Assembly (NCBI GenBank): GCA_028726465.1
Contig: JAQYQB010000014.1
Location: forward strand, 186,001-250,000
Origin: Mycobacteriaceae bacterium
Lineage (GTDB): Bacteria > Actinomycetota > Actinomycetes > Mycobacteriales > Mycobacteriaceae
Length of the DNA: 64,000 nt
Reading direction: 5' to 3'
Below, piece by piece: positions 52,584 through 63,926 of this stretch. The translations under genes were made by a program, and so were the position numbers. The notes under the pieces were generated by a model. It saw only the letters and a list, made by a program, of their open reading frames with translations, was not told the DNA's origin and did not search any database. Position 1 is the stretch's first letter. Each line of letters begins with the position of its first letter.

Positions 52584-53477
52584 TTATTTGTAGGCGCCGC
52601 GGCCCAGGGTGTCGCAGGACTTCATGGAGCCGGTCTGGTAGCCGGCGAGGAAGGACTCCTGGCGCTGCTCGGAGGTGCCGTGGGTAAAGGAGTCCGGATC
52701 CACCTGCCCGCCGGAGCGGGACTGGATGTTGTCATCGCCCACCGCGCGGGCGGTCTCGATGGCCTCGGCGACCTGCTCCTTGGTAATCGGCTCCAGGAGG
52801 GCGTCCTCGCCCTTGTCCGCGTGGGAGGCCCAGATGCCGGCGTAGCAGTCGGCCTGCAGCTCAATCTTGACCGCGTTGGAATCCTCGCCCGGGTCGTCGT
52901 AGTTCGACAGCCCCAGGGTGTCCTCGAGGTTCTGGATGTGGTGGCCGAACTCGTGGGCCACGATGTACATCTGCGCCAGCGGGGCAGAGGAGCCGCCGAA
53001 GCTTTCCAGCTGCTGGAAGAAGGAGGTGTCGAAATACGCGGTGTTATCCGCCGGGCAGTAGAAGGGGCCGGTCGCGGCCGAGGCGGCGCCGCAGCCCGAC
53101 TGGGTGGCTTGCTCGAAGACCACGCGCTCCGGCTCGGTGTACTCGATGCCGGCCTGCTCCGGCAGGACCTCGCTCCACACGCGGTCCAGGGACACGCCCG
53201 TGAAGTCCACGCGGCAGTCATCGTACTTATTGCCGTCCTCCGGGGTCTGGCAATGATCCAGCTGGCCGCCGGCTTCTGCCCCGGAACCGGACTGGGACGC
53301 CGGCTCCTCGGAGCCGAGCAGGCCGCCCAGCTGCCCCGGGCTGCCGCCCAGCAACAGGTAGAGGCCGATCAAAACCACGGTGCCCAGGCCGCCGCCGGCC
53401 GCCACGACACCGCCGCGCCCGCCACCGCCGGTACGCGCCCGTTTACCACTAATGTCACCGCCACTGCGAAAAGTCAT
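52584..53477 (-). CDS. Neutral zinc metallopeptidase, KPN_02809/YpfJ family, membrane-anchored
   Basis: A 297-residue protein with a Gly/Arg-rich N terminus, one transmembrane helix (LGTVVLIGLYLLLGG) and an extracytoplasmic peptidase domain. The zinc site is HEFGHHIQN (HExxH with the third ligand downstream in QADCYAGIWA). Conserved CPADNTAYFDTSFF and the C-terminal TSEQRQESFLAGY are family landmarks. The substrate is unknown. It stands alone between a terminator and the aspS leader. Confidence 0.92.
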   Translation of the reverse strand: MTFRSGGDISGKRARTGGGGRGGVVAAGGGLGTVVLIGLYLLLGGSPGQLGGLLGSEEPASQSGSGAEAGGQLDHCQTPEDGNKYDDCRVDFTGVSLDRVWSEVLPEQAGIEYTEPERVVFEQATQSGCGAASAATGPFYCPADNTAYFDTSFFQQLESFGGSSAPLAQMYIVAHEFGHHIQNLEDTLGLSNYDDPGEDSNAVKIELQADCYAGIWASHADKGEDALLEPITKEQVAEAIETARAVGDDNIQSRSGGQVDPDSFTHGTSEQRQESFLAGYQTGSMKSCDTLGRGAYK

Positions 53478-53854
53478 GGCTTAAGTGTGCCATGTCCGAG
53501 CCCTATCTACCTGTTTAGCGTCCGAAAATTTCCGCGTGAAATAAGAGATTGGGCCGGGCAGACGCGGCTGAAAAGGGCGGCGAGGGTCGAACAAAGACCA
53601 CGTAAAGCCGGGGTTCAGCCGGAGGCCACACCGGATAACGGTCGGCGCCCAGTGCCGGCAGGTGGGGGATAAGTCACTGCCCGTTGCCGTGGGTGGGTAG
53701 ACTGAAAACGTCAACTTCTGCCTCCCTTCGCCGGGCTGGCAGCTGGGACGCCGCGGGCGCTGCGTGATGCGCGCTCAGCGGTGACTGCAGCGCGCCGGGC
53801 TTTGGGTGCGCGGAAGCTACCGAGGAAGCTATGTGTGAAGGGATTTGAGCAACA
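53478..53854. other. 377-base region upstream of aspS, no gene seen
   Basis: No plausible coding sequence is seen. A -10-like TAGACT (53698-53703) lies about 150 bases before the aspS start, leaving a GC-rich leader with several possible hairpins. A five-codon ATG...TGA frame starts at 53767 but lacks Asp codons and is not convincing as a leader peptide. No T-box elements were recognised. Confidence 0.5.
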
Positions 53855-55687
53855 GTGCTGCGTACCCATTTGGCGGGCGAGCTCCGCAAGGATATTGCCG
53901 GCGAGACAGTAACGCTTACGGGGTGGGTGTCTCGACGCCGTGACCACGGCGGAGTTATCTTCATTGACCTGCGCGACCGGAGCGGTCTGGCGCAGGTAGT
54001 CTTCCGCGAGTCCGAGGTCGCCGAGCGCGCCCACGACCTGCGGTCCGAGTACTGCATCAAGGTCACCGGCGTGGTCGAGGCCCGCCCGGAGGGCTCGGAG
54101 AACCCGAACCTGCCCTCCGGCGAGATCGAGGTCAACGTCACCGACCTGGAGGTGCTGAACAAGTCGGCGGCGCTGCCGTTCCAGATTGACGATCCGTCGA
54201 CCTCCGGCGAGGTCGGCGAGGAAGCACGCCTGCGCTACCGCTACCTGGACCTGCGCCGCGAGAGCCAGGGCAACGCCCTGCGCCTGCGCTCGGCCGCCAA
54301 CCGCGCGGCCCGCCAGGTCCTGGACTCCCACGACTTCACCGAGATCGAGACCCCGACCCTGACCCGCTCCACCCCGGAGGGCGCGCGCGACTTCCTCGTG
54401 CCGGCCCGCCTGAAGCCGGGCTCCTGGTACGCGCTGCCGCAGTCCCCGCAGCTGTTCAAGCAGCTGCTCATGGTCGCCGGCATGGAGCGCTACTACCAGA
54501 TCGCGCGCTGCTACCGCGACGAGGACTTCCGCGCCGACCGCCAGCCGGAGTTCACCCAGCTGGACGTCGAGATGTCCTTCGTGGACCAGGACGACGTCAT
54601 CGCCCTGGCCGAGGAAATCCTGGTCGCCCTGTGGAAGCTCATCGGCTACGACATCACCACGCCGATCCCGCGCATGACCTACGCGGACGCCATGAAGTTC
54701 TACGGCTCCGACAAGCCGGACCTGCGCTTCGACATCAAGATCGTGGAGTGCACCGACTTCTTCAAGGACACCACCTTCCGCGTCTTCCAGAACGAATACG
54801 TCGGCGCGGTCGTCATGGACGGCGGCGCCTCCCAGCCGCGTCGCCAGTTCGACGCCTGGCAGGACTGGGCCAAGCAGCGCGGCGCCAAGGGCCTGGCCTA
54901 CATCACCATTGCCGAGGACGGCACCCTGGGCGGCCCGGTGGCCAAGAACATCACCGACGCCGAGCGCGAAGGCATCGCCGAGCACGTCGGCGCCAAGCCA
55001 GGCGACGCCATCTTCTTCGCCGCCGGCGACACCAAGTCCTCCCGCGCCCTGCTGGGCGCCGCTCGCGGCGAGATCGCCCGCAAGCTGGACCTCATCAAGG
55101 AAGGCGACTGGGCGTTTACCTGGGTCGTCGACGCCCCGCTGTTCGAGCCGGCCGCCGACGCCACCGCCTCCGGCGACGTGGCCCTGGGCCACTCCAAGTG
55201 GACCGCCGTGCACCACGCCTTCACCTCGCCGAAGCCGGAGTGGATTGACTCCTTCGACGAGAACCCGGGCGAGGCCACGGCGTATGCCTACGACATCGTC
55301 TGCAACGGCAACGAGATCGGCGGCGGCTCCATCCGTATCCACCAGCGCGACGTCCAGGAGCGCGTCTTCAACGTCATGGGCATCGGCGAGGAGGAAGCCC
55401 GCGAGAAGTTCGGCTTCCTGCTGGACGCCTTCGCCTTCGGCGCCCCGCCGCACGGCGGCATCGCCTTCGGCTGGGACCGCATCGTCTCCCTGCTGGGTGG
55501 CTTCGACTCCATTCGCGACGTCATCGCCTTCCCGAAGTCCGGCGGCGGCGTCGACCCGCTGACGGATGCCCCGGCCCCGATCCCGGCCGCGCAGCGCAAG
55601 GAGACCGGCGTGGACTTCAAGCCGGAAAAGAACGCCAAGGCGGCTAAGGAAACCAAGCCGAAGGCGCCCGACTCGACGGATAACTAA
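53855..55687 (+). CDS. aspS: Aspartyl-tRNA synthetase (bacterial type)
   Basis: Charges tRNA-Asp (and in organisms with GatCAB often also tRNA-Asn). The 610-residue class IIb synthetase has an N-terminal OB anticodon-binding domain, motif 2 [20 protein letters not shown], the GSDKPDLRF segment opening the bacterial GAD insertion domain, and motif 3 [10 protein letters not shown]. The GTG start is preferred from the family alignment ([11 protein letters not shown]). The lysine-rich tail of 35 residues is an extension. Confidence 0.96.
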   Translation: MLRTHLAGELRKDIAGETVTLTGWVSRRRDHGGVIFIDLRDRSGLAQVVFRESEVAERAHDLRSEYCIKVTGVVEARPEGSENPNLPSGEIEVNVTDLEVLNKSAALPFQIDDPSTSGEVGEEARLRYRYLDLRRESQGNALRLRSAANRAARQVLDSHDFTEIETPTLTRSTPEGARDFLVPARLKPGSWYALPQSPQLFKQLLMVAGMERYYQIARCYRDEDFRADRQPEFTQLDVEMSFVDQDDVIALAEEILVALWKLIGYDITTPIPRMTYADAMKFYGSDKPDLRFDIKIVECTDFFKDTTFRVFQNEYVGAVVMDGGASQPRRQFDAWQDWAKQRGAKGLAYITIAEDGTLGGPVAKNITDAEREGIAEHVGAKPGDAIFFAAGDTKSSRALLGAARGEIARKLDLIKEGDWAFTWVVDAPLFEPAADATASGDVALGHSKWTAVHHAFTSPKPEWIDSFDENPGEATAYAYDIVCNGNEIGGGSIRIHQRDVQERVFNVMGIGEEEAREKFGFLLDAFAFGAPPHGGIAFGWDRIVSLLGGFDSIRDVIAFPKSGGGVDPLTDAPAPIPAAQRKETGVDFKPEKNAKAAKETKPKAPDSTDN

Positions 55688-55695
55688 GGCGGCAC

Positions 55696-55726
55696 GCCCC
55701 GGGCCACGCGGTGCGTGTTCCGGGGC
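55696..55726 (+). terminator. Hairpin after aspS
   Basis: GCCCCGG/CCGGGGC outer stem and CACGC/GCGTG inner stem with a GGT loop; a short TTAA follows, so termination may be partial. Confidence 0.5.
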
Positions 55727-55754
55727 TTAACGCTTACCCAGGAGGAGATTTTAG

Positions 55755-56972
55755 GTGGAGACTGCACAGCCCGACCAGCAGGCAATTGTCGCCTTTGCGG
55801 AGGACTTATTGTCCAACCGATTCGGGGGAACGCAAAAGCTCAGCGACGTCGAAGCCTTGGTTGGTTCGGGGCATGCGGTCGTGCTGCGGGCCCGCGTGGC
55901 CAACTCCCCGTTCCTCCCGCACCGCTCCGTGGTCATCAAGCACAACCCGGCCACGGGCTACGCCGTCGATGACGCCGCCTTCCTCCGGGAGATCGTGGCC
56001 TACCAGTTCACCAACTCCCTGGCGGCGGACGTGCGCCCCGGGCCGGTGCTGCTGGCGCACGACGTGGACAAGCGCACGGTGGTGCTCACCGACTCGGGCA
56101 ACACCGACACCTTCGCCGAGGCCCTCGAGTCCGCCGACGCGGACGTGCGGCGCACGCTGCTGCGTTCTTTGGGCGCGGAGCTGGGCCAGATGCACGCTGG
56201 CACCGCCGACCGGGAGCAGGACTACGACCTGCTGCTGTCCCGGATGCTGAAAAAGCACCCGGAATACGCCGAGAACCAGGTCATGCGCGACAAGGCGCTC
56301 TATGACTCCATCTACCGCGGGGTGACCATCGCCGAGGCCGCCGGCCTGGAGGTCCCCGAGGAGGTCAAGGACCTGGCGGACCAGGCGGCCAAATCGCTGC
56401 AGTCCGGCCGCTACCGCGCCTTCACGCCCTTTGACCTGTCGCCGGACAACATCATCGTGGCCGACAACATCCACTTCCTGGACTACGAGTGGGCCGGTTT
56501 CCGCAACGTCGGCTTCGACGTCGCCTGCGTTATCGCCGGCTTCCCGCAGTTCCTCTTTGCCCAGCCGGTCTCCGACGGCGAGGCCGACGTTTTTATCGAG
56601 GCCTGGGCCCGCGAGGTCCACAGCCTGTGGCCGCAGTTTAAAGACGCCGGCCAGATCCAGCACCTGGTCACCGCCTGCCTGGTCGGCTGGGCCTTTTCCA
56701 GCTTGACCACCATGTCCGCCGGCGGGCTAGAGGTGCTCGCCGCCGTGCTGCGCGGACACGAGGAAATCCCGCTCGGCCCGGAGCAGTCCCTCCTGCGCAC
56801 CGCCGAGCACGGGCCGTTCAACGACGACGAGCTGCTCATCCGCCGCGATCTCTTCGAGACCTTCGAGGCCCTGTCGCGCTTTGCCAACCGCTGCGAGGAC
56901 GGCGACTGCCGCCCGGCCGCCGACTTCGGCGCGGTCGTAGCCCAGCGCCTGCGCGAGCCCGGCCAGCGCTAG
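55755..56972 (+). CDS. Aminoglycoside phosphotransferase-like kinase of unknown substrate
   Basis: A 405-residue protein with the protein-kinase-like fold of the APH family: RSVVIKHNP (ATP-lysine strand), [10 protein letters not shown], the catalytic loop [14 protein letters not shown] and the metal-binding [15 protein letters not shown]. The APH-family catalytic Asp-x-x-x-x-Asn is present (D...N in FDLSPDN). It is unlikely to be an antibiotic resistance gene; homologues in actinobacteria are core genes of unknown role. A GGAGGAG site precedes the GTG start. It lies between aspS and rarA. Confidence 0.88.
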   Translation: METAQPDQQAIVAFAEDLLSNRFGGTQKLSDVEALVGSGHAVVLRARVANSPFLPHRSVVIKHNPATGYAVDDAAFLREIVAYQFTNSLAADVRPGPVLLAHDVDKRTVVLTDSGNTDTFAEALESADADVRRTLLRSLGAELGQMHAGTADREQDYDLLLSRMLKKHPEYAENQVMRDKALYDSIYRGVTIAEAAGLEVPEEVKDLADQAAKSLQSGRYRAFTPFDLSPDNIIVADNIHFLDYEWAGFRNVGFDVACVIAGFPQFLFAQPVSDGEADVFIEAWAREVHSLWPQFKDAGQIQHLVTACLVGWAFSSLTTMSAGGLEVLAAVLRGHEEIPLGPEQSLLRTAEHGPFNDDELLIRRDLFETFEALSRFANRCEDGDCRPAADFGAVVAQRLREPGQR

Positions 56973-57028
56973 GTCGGCGCGGCGCGGACCCCGGCGTTGC
57001 CGCCCCGGACGTTGTAGAAGAAAGTGAG

Positions 57029-58420
57029 GTGCCAGCCACCGTGGCTCAAGAAGATCTCTTCGGTGGGATTTCCCCGACCCCGGAATCCGAACAGTCCAGC
57101 GGGCTGGCCGGCCGCGGGCAGCAGATGTTTAGCACCCACGCGGGCTCGCCGCTGGCCGCGCGCATGCGCCCGCGCACCCTGGACGAGGTCGTCGGCCAGA
57201 AACACCTGTTAGACCCCGGCAAGCCGTTGCGCCGGCTGGTGGAAGGCTCCGGGGAGGCCTCCGTCATCCTTTATGGCCCGCCGGGGACGGGCAAGACCAC
57301 GATCGCCTCGCTGATCGCCAGCGCGATGGGGCAAAACTTCGTGGGCCTGTCCGCGCTGGACTCCGGCGTCAAGCAGGTGCGCGAGGTCATCACGCAGGCC
57401 CGGCACGAGGCCGCCCGCGGCGCGCGCACCGTCCTCTTCATCGACGAGGTCCACCGCTTTTCCAAGACGCAGCAGGACGCGCTGCTGGCGGCCGTCGAAA
57501 ACCGCACGGTGCTGCTGGTCGCCGCGACCACGGAGAACCCGTCGTTCTCCGTGGTCTCCCCGCTGCTGTCGCGCTCGCTGCTGCTGCAGCTCAACCCGCT
57601 AGGCGACGAGGATCTTAAGACGCTGGTGGACCGGGCGGTGGGCGACGAGCGGGGCCTGGCCGGCCGCATCACCGTTAACGCCGAGGCCCGGGACCAGCTG
57701 GTGCTGCTGGCCGGCGGCGACGCGCGCCGCGTGCTGACCTACCTGGAGGCCGCGGCCGAGGCCGTGCCCGACGGCGGGGAGCTGGATACCCAGACCATCA
57801 AGGACAACGTCAACAAGGCGGTGGTGCGCTACGACCGCGACGGCGATCAGCACTACGACGTCGTCTCCGCGTTCATCAAGTCGATCCGTGGTTCCGATCC
57901 GGACGCGGCCCTGCACTACCTGGCCCGCATGATTGAGGCGGGGGAGGACCCGCGGTTTATCGCCCGGCGGCTCATCGTGCACGCCTCGGAGGACATCGGC
58001 ATGGCGGATCCGACCGCGCTGCCGACCGCCGTGGCCGCCGCCCAGGCCGCGCAGCTCATCGGCCTCCCGGAGGCCCGGATCCCGCTGGCGCAGGCCACCA
58101 TTCATCTGGCGACGGCGCCGAAGTCGAACTCGGTCATTGGCGCTATCGATGCCGCCCTGGGCGACGTGCGCGCCGGCAAGTCCGGCTTCGTGCCCGCCCA
58201 CCTGCGCGACGGCCACTACGCTGGGGCGAAGGATCTGGGCAACGCCGTGGGCTACGTCTACCCGCACGACGATCCGCGCGGGGTGGTGGCCCAGCAGTAC
58301 CTGCCGGACACCTTGGCGGACGCGGTCTACTACCAGCCCACCGATCACGGCGCGGAAAAGCGCGTGCGCGGTTTCCTGGGCCGCCTGCGGGACATCGTCC
58401 GCGGGCGCGGGCGCGGCTAG
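57029..58420 (+). CDS. rarA: Replication-associated recombination protein A (RarA/MgsA AAA+ ATPase)
   Basis: A 463-residue AAA+ ATPase that acts at stalled replication forks. Walker [13 protein letters not shown], Walker [20 protein letters not shown], sensor 1 [13 protein letters not shown], then the tetramerisation region and C-terminal MgsA domain ([20 protein letters not shown]). Two in-frame GTG starts are possible (57029 and 57041); the upstream one is listed. Conserved beside alaS, as in other actinobacteria. Confidence 0.95.
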   Translation: MPATVAQEDLFGGISPTPESEQSSGLAGRGQQMFSTHAGSPLAARMRPRTLDEVVGQKHLLDPGKPLRRLVEGSGEASVILYGPPGTGKTTIASLIASAMGQNFVGLSALDSGVKQVREVITQARHEAARGARTVLFIDEVHRFSKTQQDALLAAVENRTVLLVAATTENPSFSVVSPLLSRSLLLQLNPLGDEDLKTLVDRAVGDERGLAGRITVNAEARDQLVLLAGGDARRVLTYLEAAAEAVPDGGELDTQTIKDNVNKAVVRYDRDGDQHYDVVSAFIKSIRGSDPDAALHYLARMIEAGEDPRFIARRLIVHASEDIGMADPTALPTAVAAAQAAQLIGLPEARIPLAQATIHLATAPKSNSVIGAIDAALGDVRAGKSGFVPAHLRDGHYAGAKDLGNAVGYVYPHDDPRGVVAQQYLPDTLADAVYYQPTDHGAEKRVRGFLGRLRDIVRGRGRG

Positions 58421-58584
58421 CGGCCGAGCAGGGACGAGCCGGGGCTAGCGCGGTGCCGGAGCGGCGCGCGGTACAGCCGGTGGGACGGGGCGATTTGGGC
58501 GTCCCGAACTTCACCCGCAGCTGTGGGGCGGGTAAAGTTGAGCGCTGTTACTGACGTTAGTCGATAGTCAAAGGAAGTTACCTG

Positions 58585-61251
58585 GTGAAGACCCACGAGA
58601 TTCGGGAGCGCTTTACTGCGCATTTTGTGAAGAAGGGCCACGAGCCCGTCCCCAGCGCCTCGCTGATCCTGGACGATCCTAACCTGCTGTTCGTCAACGC
58701 CGGCATGGTTCCCTTCAAGCCCTACTTCTTGGGCCAGCAGAACCCGCCTTTCCCGAACGGGCTGGCTACCTCCATCCAGAAGTGCGTGCGCACCCTGGAC
58801 ATCGAAGAGGTCGGCATCACCACCCGCCACAACACCTTCTTCCAGATGGCCGGCAACTTCTCCTTCGGCCAGTACTTCAAGGAAGGCGCTATCACTAACG
58901 CGTGGGAGCTGCTGACCAACTCGGTCGACGACGGCGGCTTCGGCCTGGACCCGGATCGCCTCTGGGTCACCGTCTACGAGACCGACGACGAGGCCGCCAG
59001 CATCTGGCACGACAAGATCGGCGTGCCGGAAGAGCGCATCCAGCGCATGGGCATGGAGGACAACTACTGGTCCATGGGCGTGCCCGGCCCCTGCGGTCCG
59101 TGCTCCGAGATCTACTACGACCGCGGCGCCGAATACGGCAAGGAAGGCGGCCCGGCGGCGGACGACAACCGCTACATGGAGATCTGGAACCTGGTCTTCA
59201 TGCAGAACGAGCGCGGCGAGGGCAACGGCAAGGGCGATTTCGAAATCGTCGGCGAGCTGCCGAAGAAGAACATCGATACCGGCCTGGGCATCGAGCGCGT
59301 CGCCTGCCTGCTCCAGGGCGTGGATAACGTCTACGAGACGGACCTGCTGCGCCCGGTCATCGACGTGGCCGAGGAGCTGACCGGCTCGAAGTACAACTCG
59401 AACCACGAGGACGACATCCGCTTCCGCGTTATCGCCGACCACTCCCGTACCGGCATGATGCTGATCCTGGACGGGGTGACCCCCTCCAACGAGGGCCGCG
59501 GCTACATCCTGCGCCGCCTGCTGCGCCGCATCATCCGCTCCGCCCGCCTGCTGGGCGCGACCGGGGAGACCATCGAGCGCTTCCTGACCACGGTCATGGA
59601 CACCATGGAGCCGTCCTACCCGGAGATCGGCGACAACCGCGAGCGCATCCTGCGCGTGGCCAAGAACGAGGAAAAGGCCTTCCTGAAGACCCTCGAGTCC
59701 GGCACCTACCGCTTCGACGAGGCCGCCGCAGCCGTTAAGGCCGCCGGCAAGAAGACCCTGCGCGGCGAGGACGCCTTCGCGCTGCACGACACCTACGGCT
59801 TCCCGATCGACCTGACCCTGGAGATGGCAGCCGAGGCCGGCCTCGAGGTCGACATGCCCGCCTTCGAGGCCGCCATGGCCGAGCAGAAGGCCCGCGCCAA
59901 GGCCGACAACCGCGCCAAGAAGCACGAGCACACCGACGAGTCGCTCTACCGCGAGTGGGTGGACAACCAGCCGACCGTCTTCACCGGCTACGAGGAGCTG
60001 AGCTCCGACGCACAGGTCATCGGCCTGGTGCGCGACGGCGAGAAGGTCACAGAGGCCGAGGTAGGCGACCAGGTCGAGGTCATCCTGGACCAGACCCCGC
60101 TCTACGCCGAGTCCGGCGGCCAGATGGCCGACCGCGGCCGCCTGGTGGCAGGGGAGACCACCCTGCAGATCGACGACGTGCAGAAGATCGGCAAGAAGCT
60201 CTGGGTCCACAAGGCCACCGTCACCGCCGGCGGTCTGGATCTGGGCACGCGCATGACCGCGGAGGTCGACGCCGCCTGGCGCCACGGCGCTACCCAGGCG
60301 CACACGGCCACCCACCTCATCCACGCCGCGCTGCGCCAGGTGCTGGGCCCGACCGCGGTCCAGGCCGGTTCTATGAACCGCCCGGGCTACCTGCGCTTCG
60401 ACTTCAACTTCACCGACCAGCTCACCGAGGCCCAGATGGAGGAGATCGCGCTTATCACCAACCAGGCGGTGGACTCCAACCTGGCGGTCAACACCATCGA
60501 GACCTCCCTGGAGGAGGCCAAGGCGATGGGCGCGATGGCCCTGTTCGGCGAGAACTACGGCCGCAACGTCCGCGTCGTCGAAATCGGCGGGCCGTTCTCC
60601 ATCGAGCTCTGCGGCGGCACCCACGTGGGCGCCTCCTCCCAGGTCGGCCCGGTCTCCGTGCTGGGTGAGTCCTCGGTGGGCTCCGGCGCCCGCCGTATCG
60701 AGGCCTACACCGGCCTGGATGCGTTCAAGTACTTCTCCAAGGAAGCCGCCCTGGTCGAGGGCGTGTCCCGCGACCTGAAGGTCCAGACCGAGGAGCTGCC
60801 GGAGCGAATCGCCCAGCTGAGCGAGAAGCTCAAGGCTGCGGAGAAGGAAATCTCCACCCTGCGCAAGGCCCAGCTGCAGGCCCAGGCCGCGGACTTCGTG
60901 GCCGCCGCCCGCGAGGTCAACGGCTTCCAGACCATCATGCTGCGCCTGCCGGAAGGCACGGACGGCAACGACCTGCGCACCGTGGCTACCGACCTGAAGA
61001 ACCGCCTGAAGGACCGGGACGGCGTTATCGCGCTGGGCGCGAAGAACGGCGAGAAGTTCTCCTTCATCATCGCCGCGACCCCGTCCGCGGTGGAGCGCGG
61101 TGTGAAGGCCGGCGACATCGTCAAGCTCTACGGCGAGTACGTCGACGGCCGCGGCGGCGGCAAGCCGGACATGGCGCAGGGCTCCGGCCGGCTGGCCGAG
61201 GGAGCCGAGCGCGGCTTCGAGGCCGTCAAGGACATGCTGGAAAGCCTGTAA
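58585..61251 (+). CDS. alaS: Alanyl-tRNA synthetase
   Basis: Charges tRNA-Ala and edits mischarged Ser/Gly. The 888-residue class II synthetase has the catalytic core ([18 protein letters not shown]), tRNA recognition domain, editing domain with [16 protein letters not shown] and CGGTHV, and the C-terminal coiled-coil/DHHA1 domain. The GTG start giving [10 protein letters not shown] follows AAAGGAAG. It leads alaS-ruvX-mltG-aroE. Confidence 0.97.
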   Translation: MKTHEIRERFTAHFVKKGHEPVPSASLILDDPNLLFVNAGMVPFKPYFLGQQNPPFPNGLATSIQKCVRTLDIEEVGITTRHNTFFQMAGNFSFGQYFKEGAITNAWELLTNSVDDGGFGLDPDRLWVTVYETDDEAASIWHDKIGVPEERIQRMGMEDNYWSMGVPGPCGPCSEIYYDRGAEYGKEGGPAADDNRYMEIWNLVFMQNERGEGNGKGDFEIVGELPKKNIDTGLGIERVACLLQGVDNVYETDLLRPVIDVAEELTGSKYNSNHEDDIRFRVIADHSRTGMMLILDGVTPSNEGRGYILRRLLRRIIRSARLLGATGETIERFLTTVMDTMEPSYPEIGDNRERILRVAKNEEKAFLKTLESGTYRFDEAAAAVKAAGKKTLRGEDAFALHDTYGFPIDLTLEMAAEAGLEVDMPAFEAAMAEQKARAKADNRAKKHEHTDESLYREWVDNQPTVFTGYEELSSDAQVIGLVRDGEKVTEAEVGDQVEVILDQTPLYAESGGQMADRGRLVAGETTLQIDDVQKIGKKLWVHKATVTAGGLDLGTRMTAEVDAAWRHGATQAHTATHLIHAALRQVLGPTAVQAGSMNRPGYLRFDFNFTDQLTEAQMEEIALITNQAVDSNLAVNTIETSLEEAKAMGAMALFGENYGRNVRVVEIGGPFSIELCGGTHVGASSQVGPVSVLGESSVGSGARRIEAYTGLDAFKYFSKEAALVEGVSRDLKVQTEELPERIAQLSEKLKAAEKEISTLRKAQLQAQAADFVAAAREVNGFQTIMLRLPEGTDGNDLRTVATDLKNRLKDRDGVIALGAKNGEKFSFIIAATPSAVERGVKAGDIVKLYGEYVDGRGGGKPDMAQGSGRLAEGAERGFEAVKDMLESL

Positions 61252-61256
61252 GCGCT

Positions 61257-61790
61257 ATGGCGAAAGTCACACCGGATGCTCCCGGCCAAGACGACCCCGG
61301 CCCCGGCCGGCGTCTCGGCGTGGACGTCGGCACCGTCCGAATTGGGGTAGCAGTCAGCGATCGCGACGCGCGCCTGGCTACCCCCGTGGAAACTGTCACC
61401 CGGGTGACCGGGTTCAAGGACCGCGACGGTGCGGACATCGATCGGCTCGTTGAGCTGGCCGAACAGTACGAGGTGGCGGAAGTGGTCGTGGGTCTGCCGC
61501 GAGATTTGCAGGCCAACGGCTCCAAGAGCGTTAAGCACGCCAAAGAGATCGCGTTTCGTATCCGTCGCCGTTTGGCGAAGTCTGAAACGATGGTTTCGTT
61601 AGCACCTGTCAGATTGGCGGATGAGCGTCTCACCACGGTGGTCGCCACTCAAGCCTTGCGTGCCTCTGGAGTTTCTGAGAAAAAGGGCCGTAAAGTGATT
61701 GACCAAGCCGCTGCTGTGGAGATTCTCCAAAGCTGGCTGGACGCCCGCGCGCGAGTATTATCCGATAACCAGAATGACGCAAACCAATAA
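61257..61790 (+). CDS. ruvX: Holliday junction resolvase-like RNase YqgF/RuvX
   Basis: A 177-residue RNase H-fold protein that matures pre-16S rRNA or acts on branched DNA. Motifs: [26 protein letters not shown] and [14 protein letters not shown]. Starts five bases after alaS. Conserved alaS-ruvX-mltG-aroE order. Confidence 0.95.
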   Translation: MAKVTPDAPGQDDPGPGRRLGVDVGTVRIGVAVSDRDARLATPVETVTRVTGFKDRDGADIDRLVELAEQYEVAEVVVGLPRDLQANGSKSVKHAKEIAFRIRRRLAKSETMVSLAPVRLADERLTTVVATQALRASGVSEKKGRKVIDQAAAVEILQSWLDARARVLSDNQNDANQ

Positions 61791-61817
61791 AGCCTTCGAA
61801 CTCAGGAGACTAATTTA

Positions 61818-63041
61818 GTGAGCCGCAATGAACAGCGCTTGGCTAGGCGCATGGAACCGAAGTTCGTGAAGCGACGCCAGCGGGGCTTAGCCGTGCTGAT
61901 CGCCTCCTTCGTGCTGATCATCGGCGCGATCGTCTATATCGGCGGCCAGATCCTGGTGGGCGACAAGGGCGGTTCGCGCACCGATTTCGAAGGGACGGGC
62001 AACGGCGTGACGCAGCTTATCCAGGTGCCGGAAGGTTCCTCCATCTCCCAGCTGGGCCCCGACTTGGTGGACAAGGGCGTGGTCAAGAGCGACGAGGCCT
62101 TCCAGACCGCGGCCGCCAACAACGTCGACGCCGGTTCCCTGCAGCCCGGGTTCTACCGCCTGCAGGAGGAGATGAGCGCGGAATCCGCCGTCAAGGCGTT
62201 GCTCGATCTAAACAACCAGGTGGATCTGCTCGACGTGCAGGGCGGTGCCACGCTCCAGGATGTCTCCGTCATTGGCGGCGACGTGCGCTACGGCATCTAC
62301 TCCATGATTGAGAAGGTCACCTGCGAGGAAGGTAACTGCGTCAACAAGGACGAGCTCGAGCGCGTCGCCTCGACCGTGGACCCGGAGCAGCTGGGCGCGC
62401 CGGAATGGGCCGTCGGGCCGGTTAAGGCCCGCGGCGACGATCCCAAGCGCCTGGAAGGCCTCATCGCGCCCGGCCGCTACATTCTGGACCCGAACATGAG
62501 CGCCGAGGAGATCCTGACCGACCTGGTCTCGCGCTCGGCGGAGCAGTACAACGAGACCGACATTGTGGGCCGGGCCCAGGCCATCGGCGTGAGCCCCTAC
62601 GAGCTGCTGACCTCTGCCTCCCTGGTTGAGCGCGAGGCGCCGGCCGGTGAGTTCGACAAGGTCGCTCGCGTCATCCTGAACCGCCTGGACGAGCCCATGC
62701 GCTTGGAGTTCGACTCCACCGTCAACTACGGGCTGGAGGACGTGGAGCTGGCCACCACCGACGAGGACCGCGAGCGCAAGACGCCGTGGAACACCTACGC
62801 CAAGGAAGGCCTGCCGGATACGCCGATCGCGTCGCCGTCGGAGGAGGCCATCCAGGCGATGGAGCACCCGGCCGAGGGCGAGTGGCTCTTCTTCGTTACC
62901 GTCGATGATCAGGGCACGACCGTGTTCACCAACAACTTCGACGAGCACCAGGAAAAGGTCCGCGAGGCCCTCGACTCCGGCATCCTGGACCACCAGCGCC
63001 AAGGCACCAACCCGGCGGATGCGGACAACGCCGAAAACTAG
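61818..63041 (+). CDS. mltG: Endolytic murein transglycosylase MltG (YceG)
   Basis: A 407-residue single-pass membrane protein that cuts nascent peptidoglycan glycan strands. Short basic cytoplasmic N terminus, transmembrane helix (AVLIASFVLIIGAIVYIGG), a LysM-like region, then the YceG domain with the catalytic Glu in LTSASLVEREAP and the conserved RLEFDSTVNYGL and NTYAKEGLPDTPIA. The GTG start follows AGGAGA. An acidic tail of about 20 residues ends it. Confidence 0.94.
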   Translation: MSRNEQRLARRMEPKFVKRRQRGLAVLIASFVLIIGAIVYIGGQILVGDKGGSRTDFEGTGNGVTQLIQVPEGSSISQLGPDLVDKGVVKSDEAFQTAAANNVDAGSLQPGFYRLQEEMSAESAVKALLDLNNQVDLLDVQGGATLQDVSVIGGDVRYGIYSMIEKVTCEEGNCVNKDELERVASTVDPEQLGAPEWAVGPVKARGDDPKRLEGLIAPGRYILDPNMSAEEILTDLVSRSAEQYNETDIVGRAQAIGVSPYELLTSASLVEREAPAGEFDKVARVILNRLDEPMRLEFDSTVNYGLEDVELATTDEDRERKTPWNTYAKEGLPDTPIASPSEEAIQAMEHPAEGEWLFFVTVDDQGTTVFTNNFDEHQEKVREALDSGILDHQRQGTNPADADNAEN

Positions 63042-63077
63042 AACGCTATAAAGCTAGAAAGCTAGGAGGCCTCGGAC

Positions 63078-63926
63078 ATGCCACGCGCGGCGGTATTGGG
63101 TTCGCCCATCGACCATTCGCTCTCCCCGGTGCTGCACAACGCCGGCTACGCGGCCCTCGGCCTGGAGGACTGGGAGTACGGTCGGCAGGAGTGCACCGCC
63201 GAGCAGCTGCCCGGACTGGTGCGCGAGGCCGCGGCTGACGTGCGCGGCTTCTCCGTGACCATGCCCGGCAAGTTCGCCGCGGTGGAGGTCGCCGACGAGG
63301 TCACCGATCGGGCGCGGCTGCTCGGCTCGGCGAATACGCTGGTGCGGCTCGACGGCGGGCGTTGGCGGGCCGACAACACCGACACCGAGGGCGTTGTGGG
63401 CGCGCTGCAGCGCCTGCTGGGGGACCAGCAGGTCGGCGAGGCCGTGCTGATCGGCGCCGGCGGCACCGCGCGCCCGGCGCTGTGGGCGCTGGCCCAACGC
63501 GGGGTGGAAACCGTCACCGTGCTCAACCGCTCCGACCGTCGGGCCGAGCTCGATCCGCTGGCCCGTGAGCTCGGCCTCGAGCTGCGTACCACGGATTTCC
63601 ACACCGACCTGGAGCAGCTGTCCCTGAACACCGGGGTCATCGTCTCCACGGTCCCGTCGGCGGCGCTGGAGGACTACCTGCTGGATCTGGCGCACGCGCC
63701 GGTACTCGACGTTATCTACGAGCCCTGGCCGACCCCGCTGACCGTGGCTGCGGTCGCGAACGGCTACGCGACGGTCAACGGGCATATCATGCTGGCGCAC
63801 CAGGCCTTTAGCCAGTTCGAGCAGTTCACCGGCCGGCCCGCGCCGCAGGAAGAGATGATCTCCGCGCTCAACAACGCGCTGGCCGCCCGCCAAAGCTCGG
63901 TCATCAACCGCGCCAAACGCAGCTAG
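63078..63926 (+). CDS. aroE: Shikimate 5-dehydrogenase
   Basis: Reduces 3-dehydroshikimate to shikimate with NADPH in aromatic amino acid synthesis. The 282-residue protein has the substrate-binding SLSPVLHNAGYAAL, the catalytic Lys in SVTMPGKF, the Asn/Asp in ADNTDTEG, and the nucleotide-binding loop GAGGTARPALWAL. Preceded by AGGAGG. Last gene of the alaS operon in this window; no further gene is seen in 63927-64000. Confidence 0.95.
   Translation: MPRAAVLGSPIDHSLSPVLHNAGYAALGLEDWEYGRQECTAEQLPGLVREAAADVRGFSVTMPGKFAAVEVADEVTDRARLLGSANTLVRLDGGRWRADNTDTEGVVGALQRLLGDQQVGEAVLIGAGGTARPALWALAQRGVETVTVLNRSDRRAELDPLARELGLELRTTDFHTDLEQLSLNTGVIVSTVPSAALEDYLLDLAHAPVLDVIYEPWPTPLTVAAVANGYATVNGHIMLAHQAFSQFEQFTGRPAPQEEMISALNNALAARQSSVINRAKRS

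Noticed and set aside
55755..56972. Antibiotic resistance by the aminoglycoside phosphotransferase-like protein
   Set aside because: The fold is shared by many core kinases; its position between aspS and rarA and its codon use match the core genome rather than an acquired resistance gene.
58417..60624. A 735-codon minus-strand frame opposite alaS
   Set aside because: Antisense shadow of alaS; no ribosome binding site or recognisable domain.
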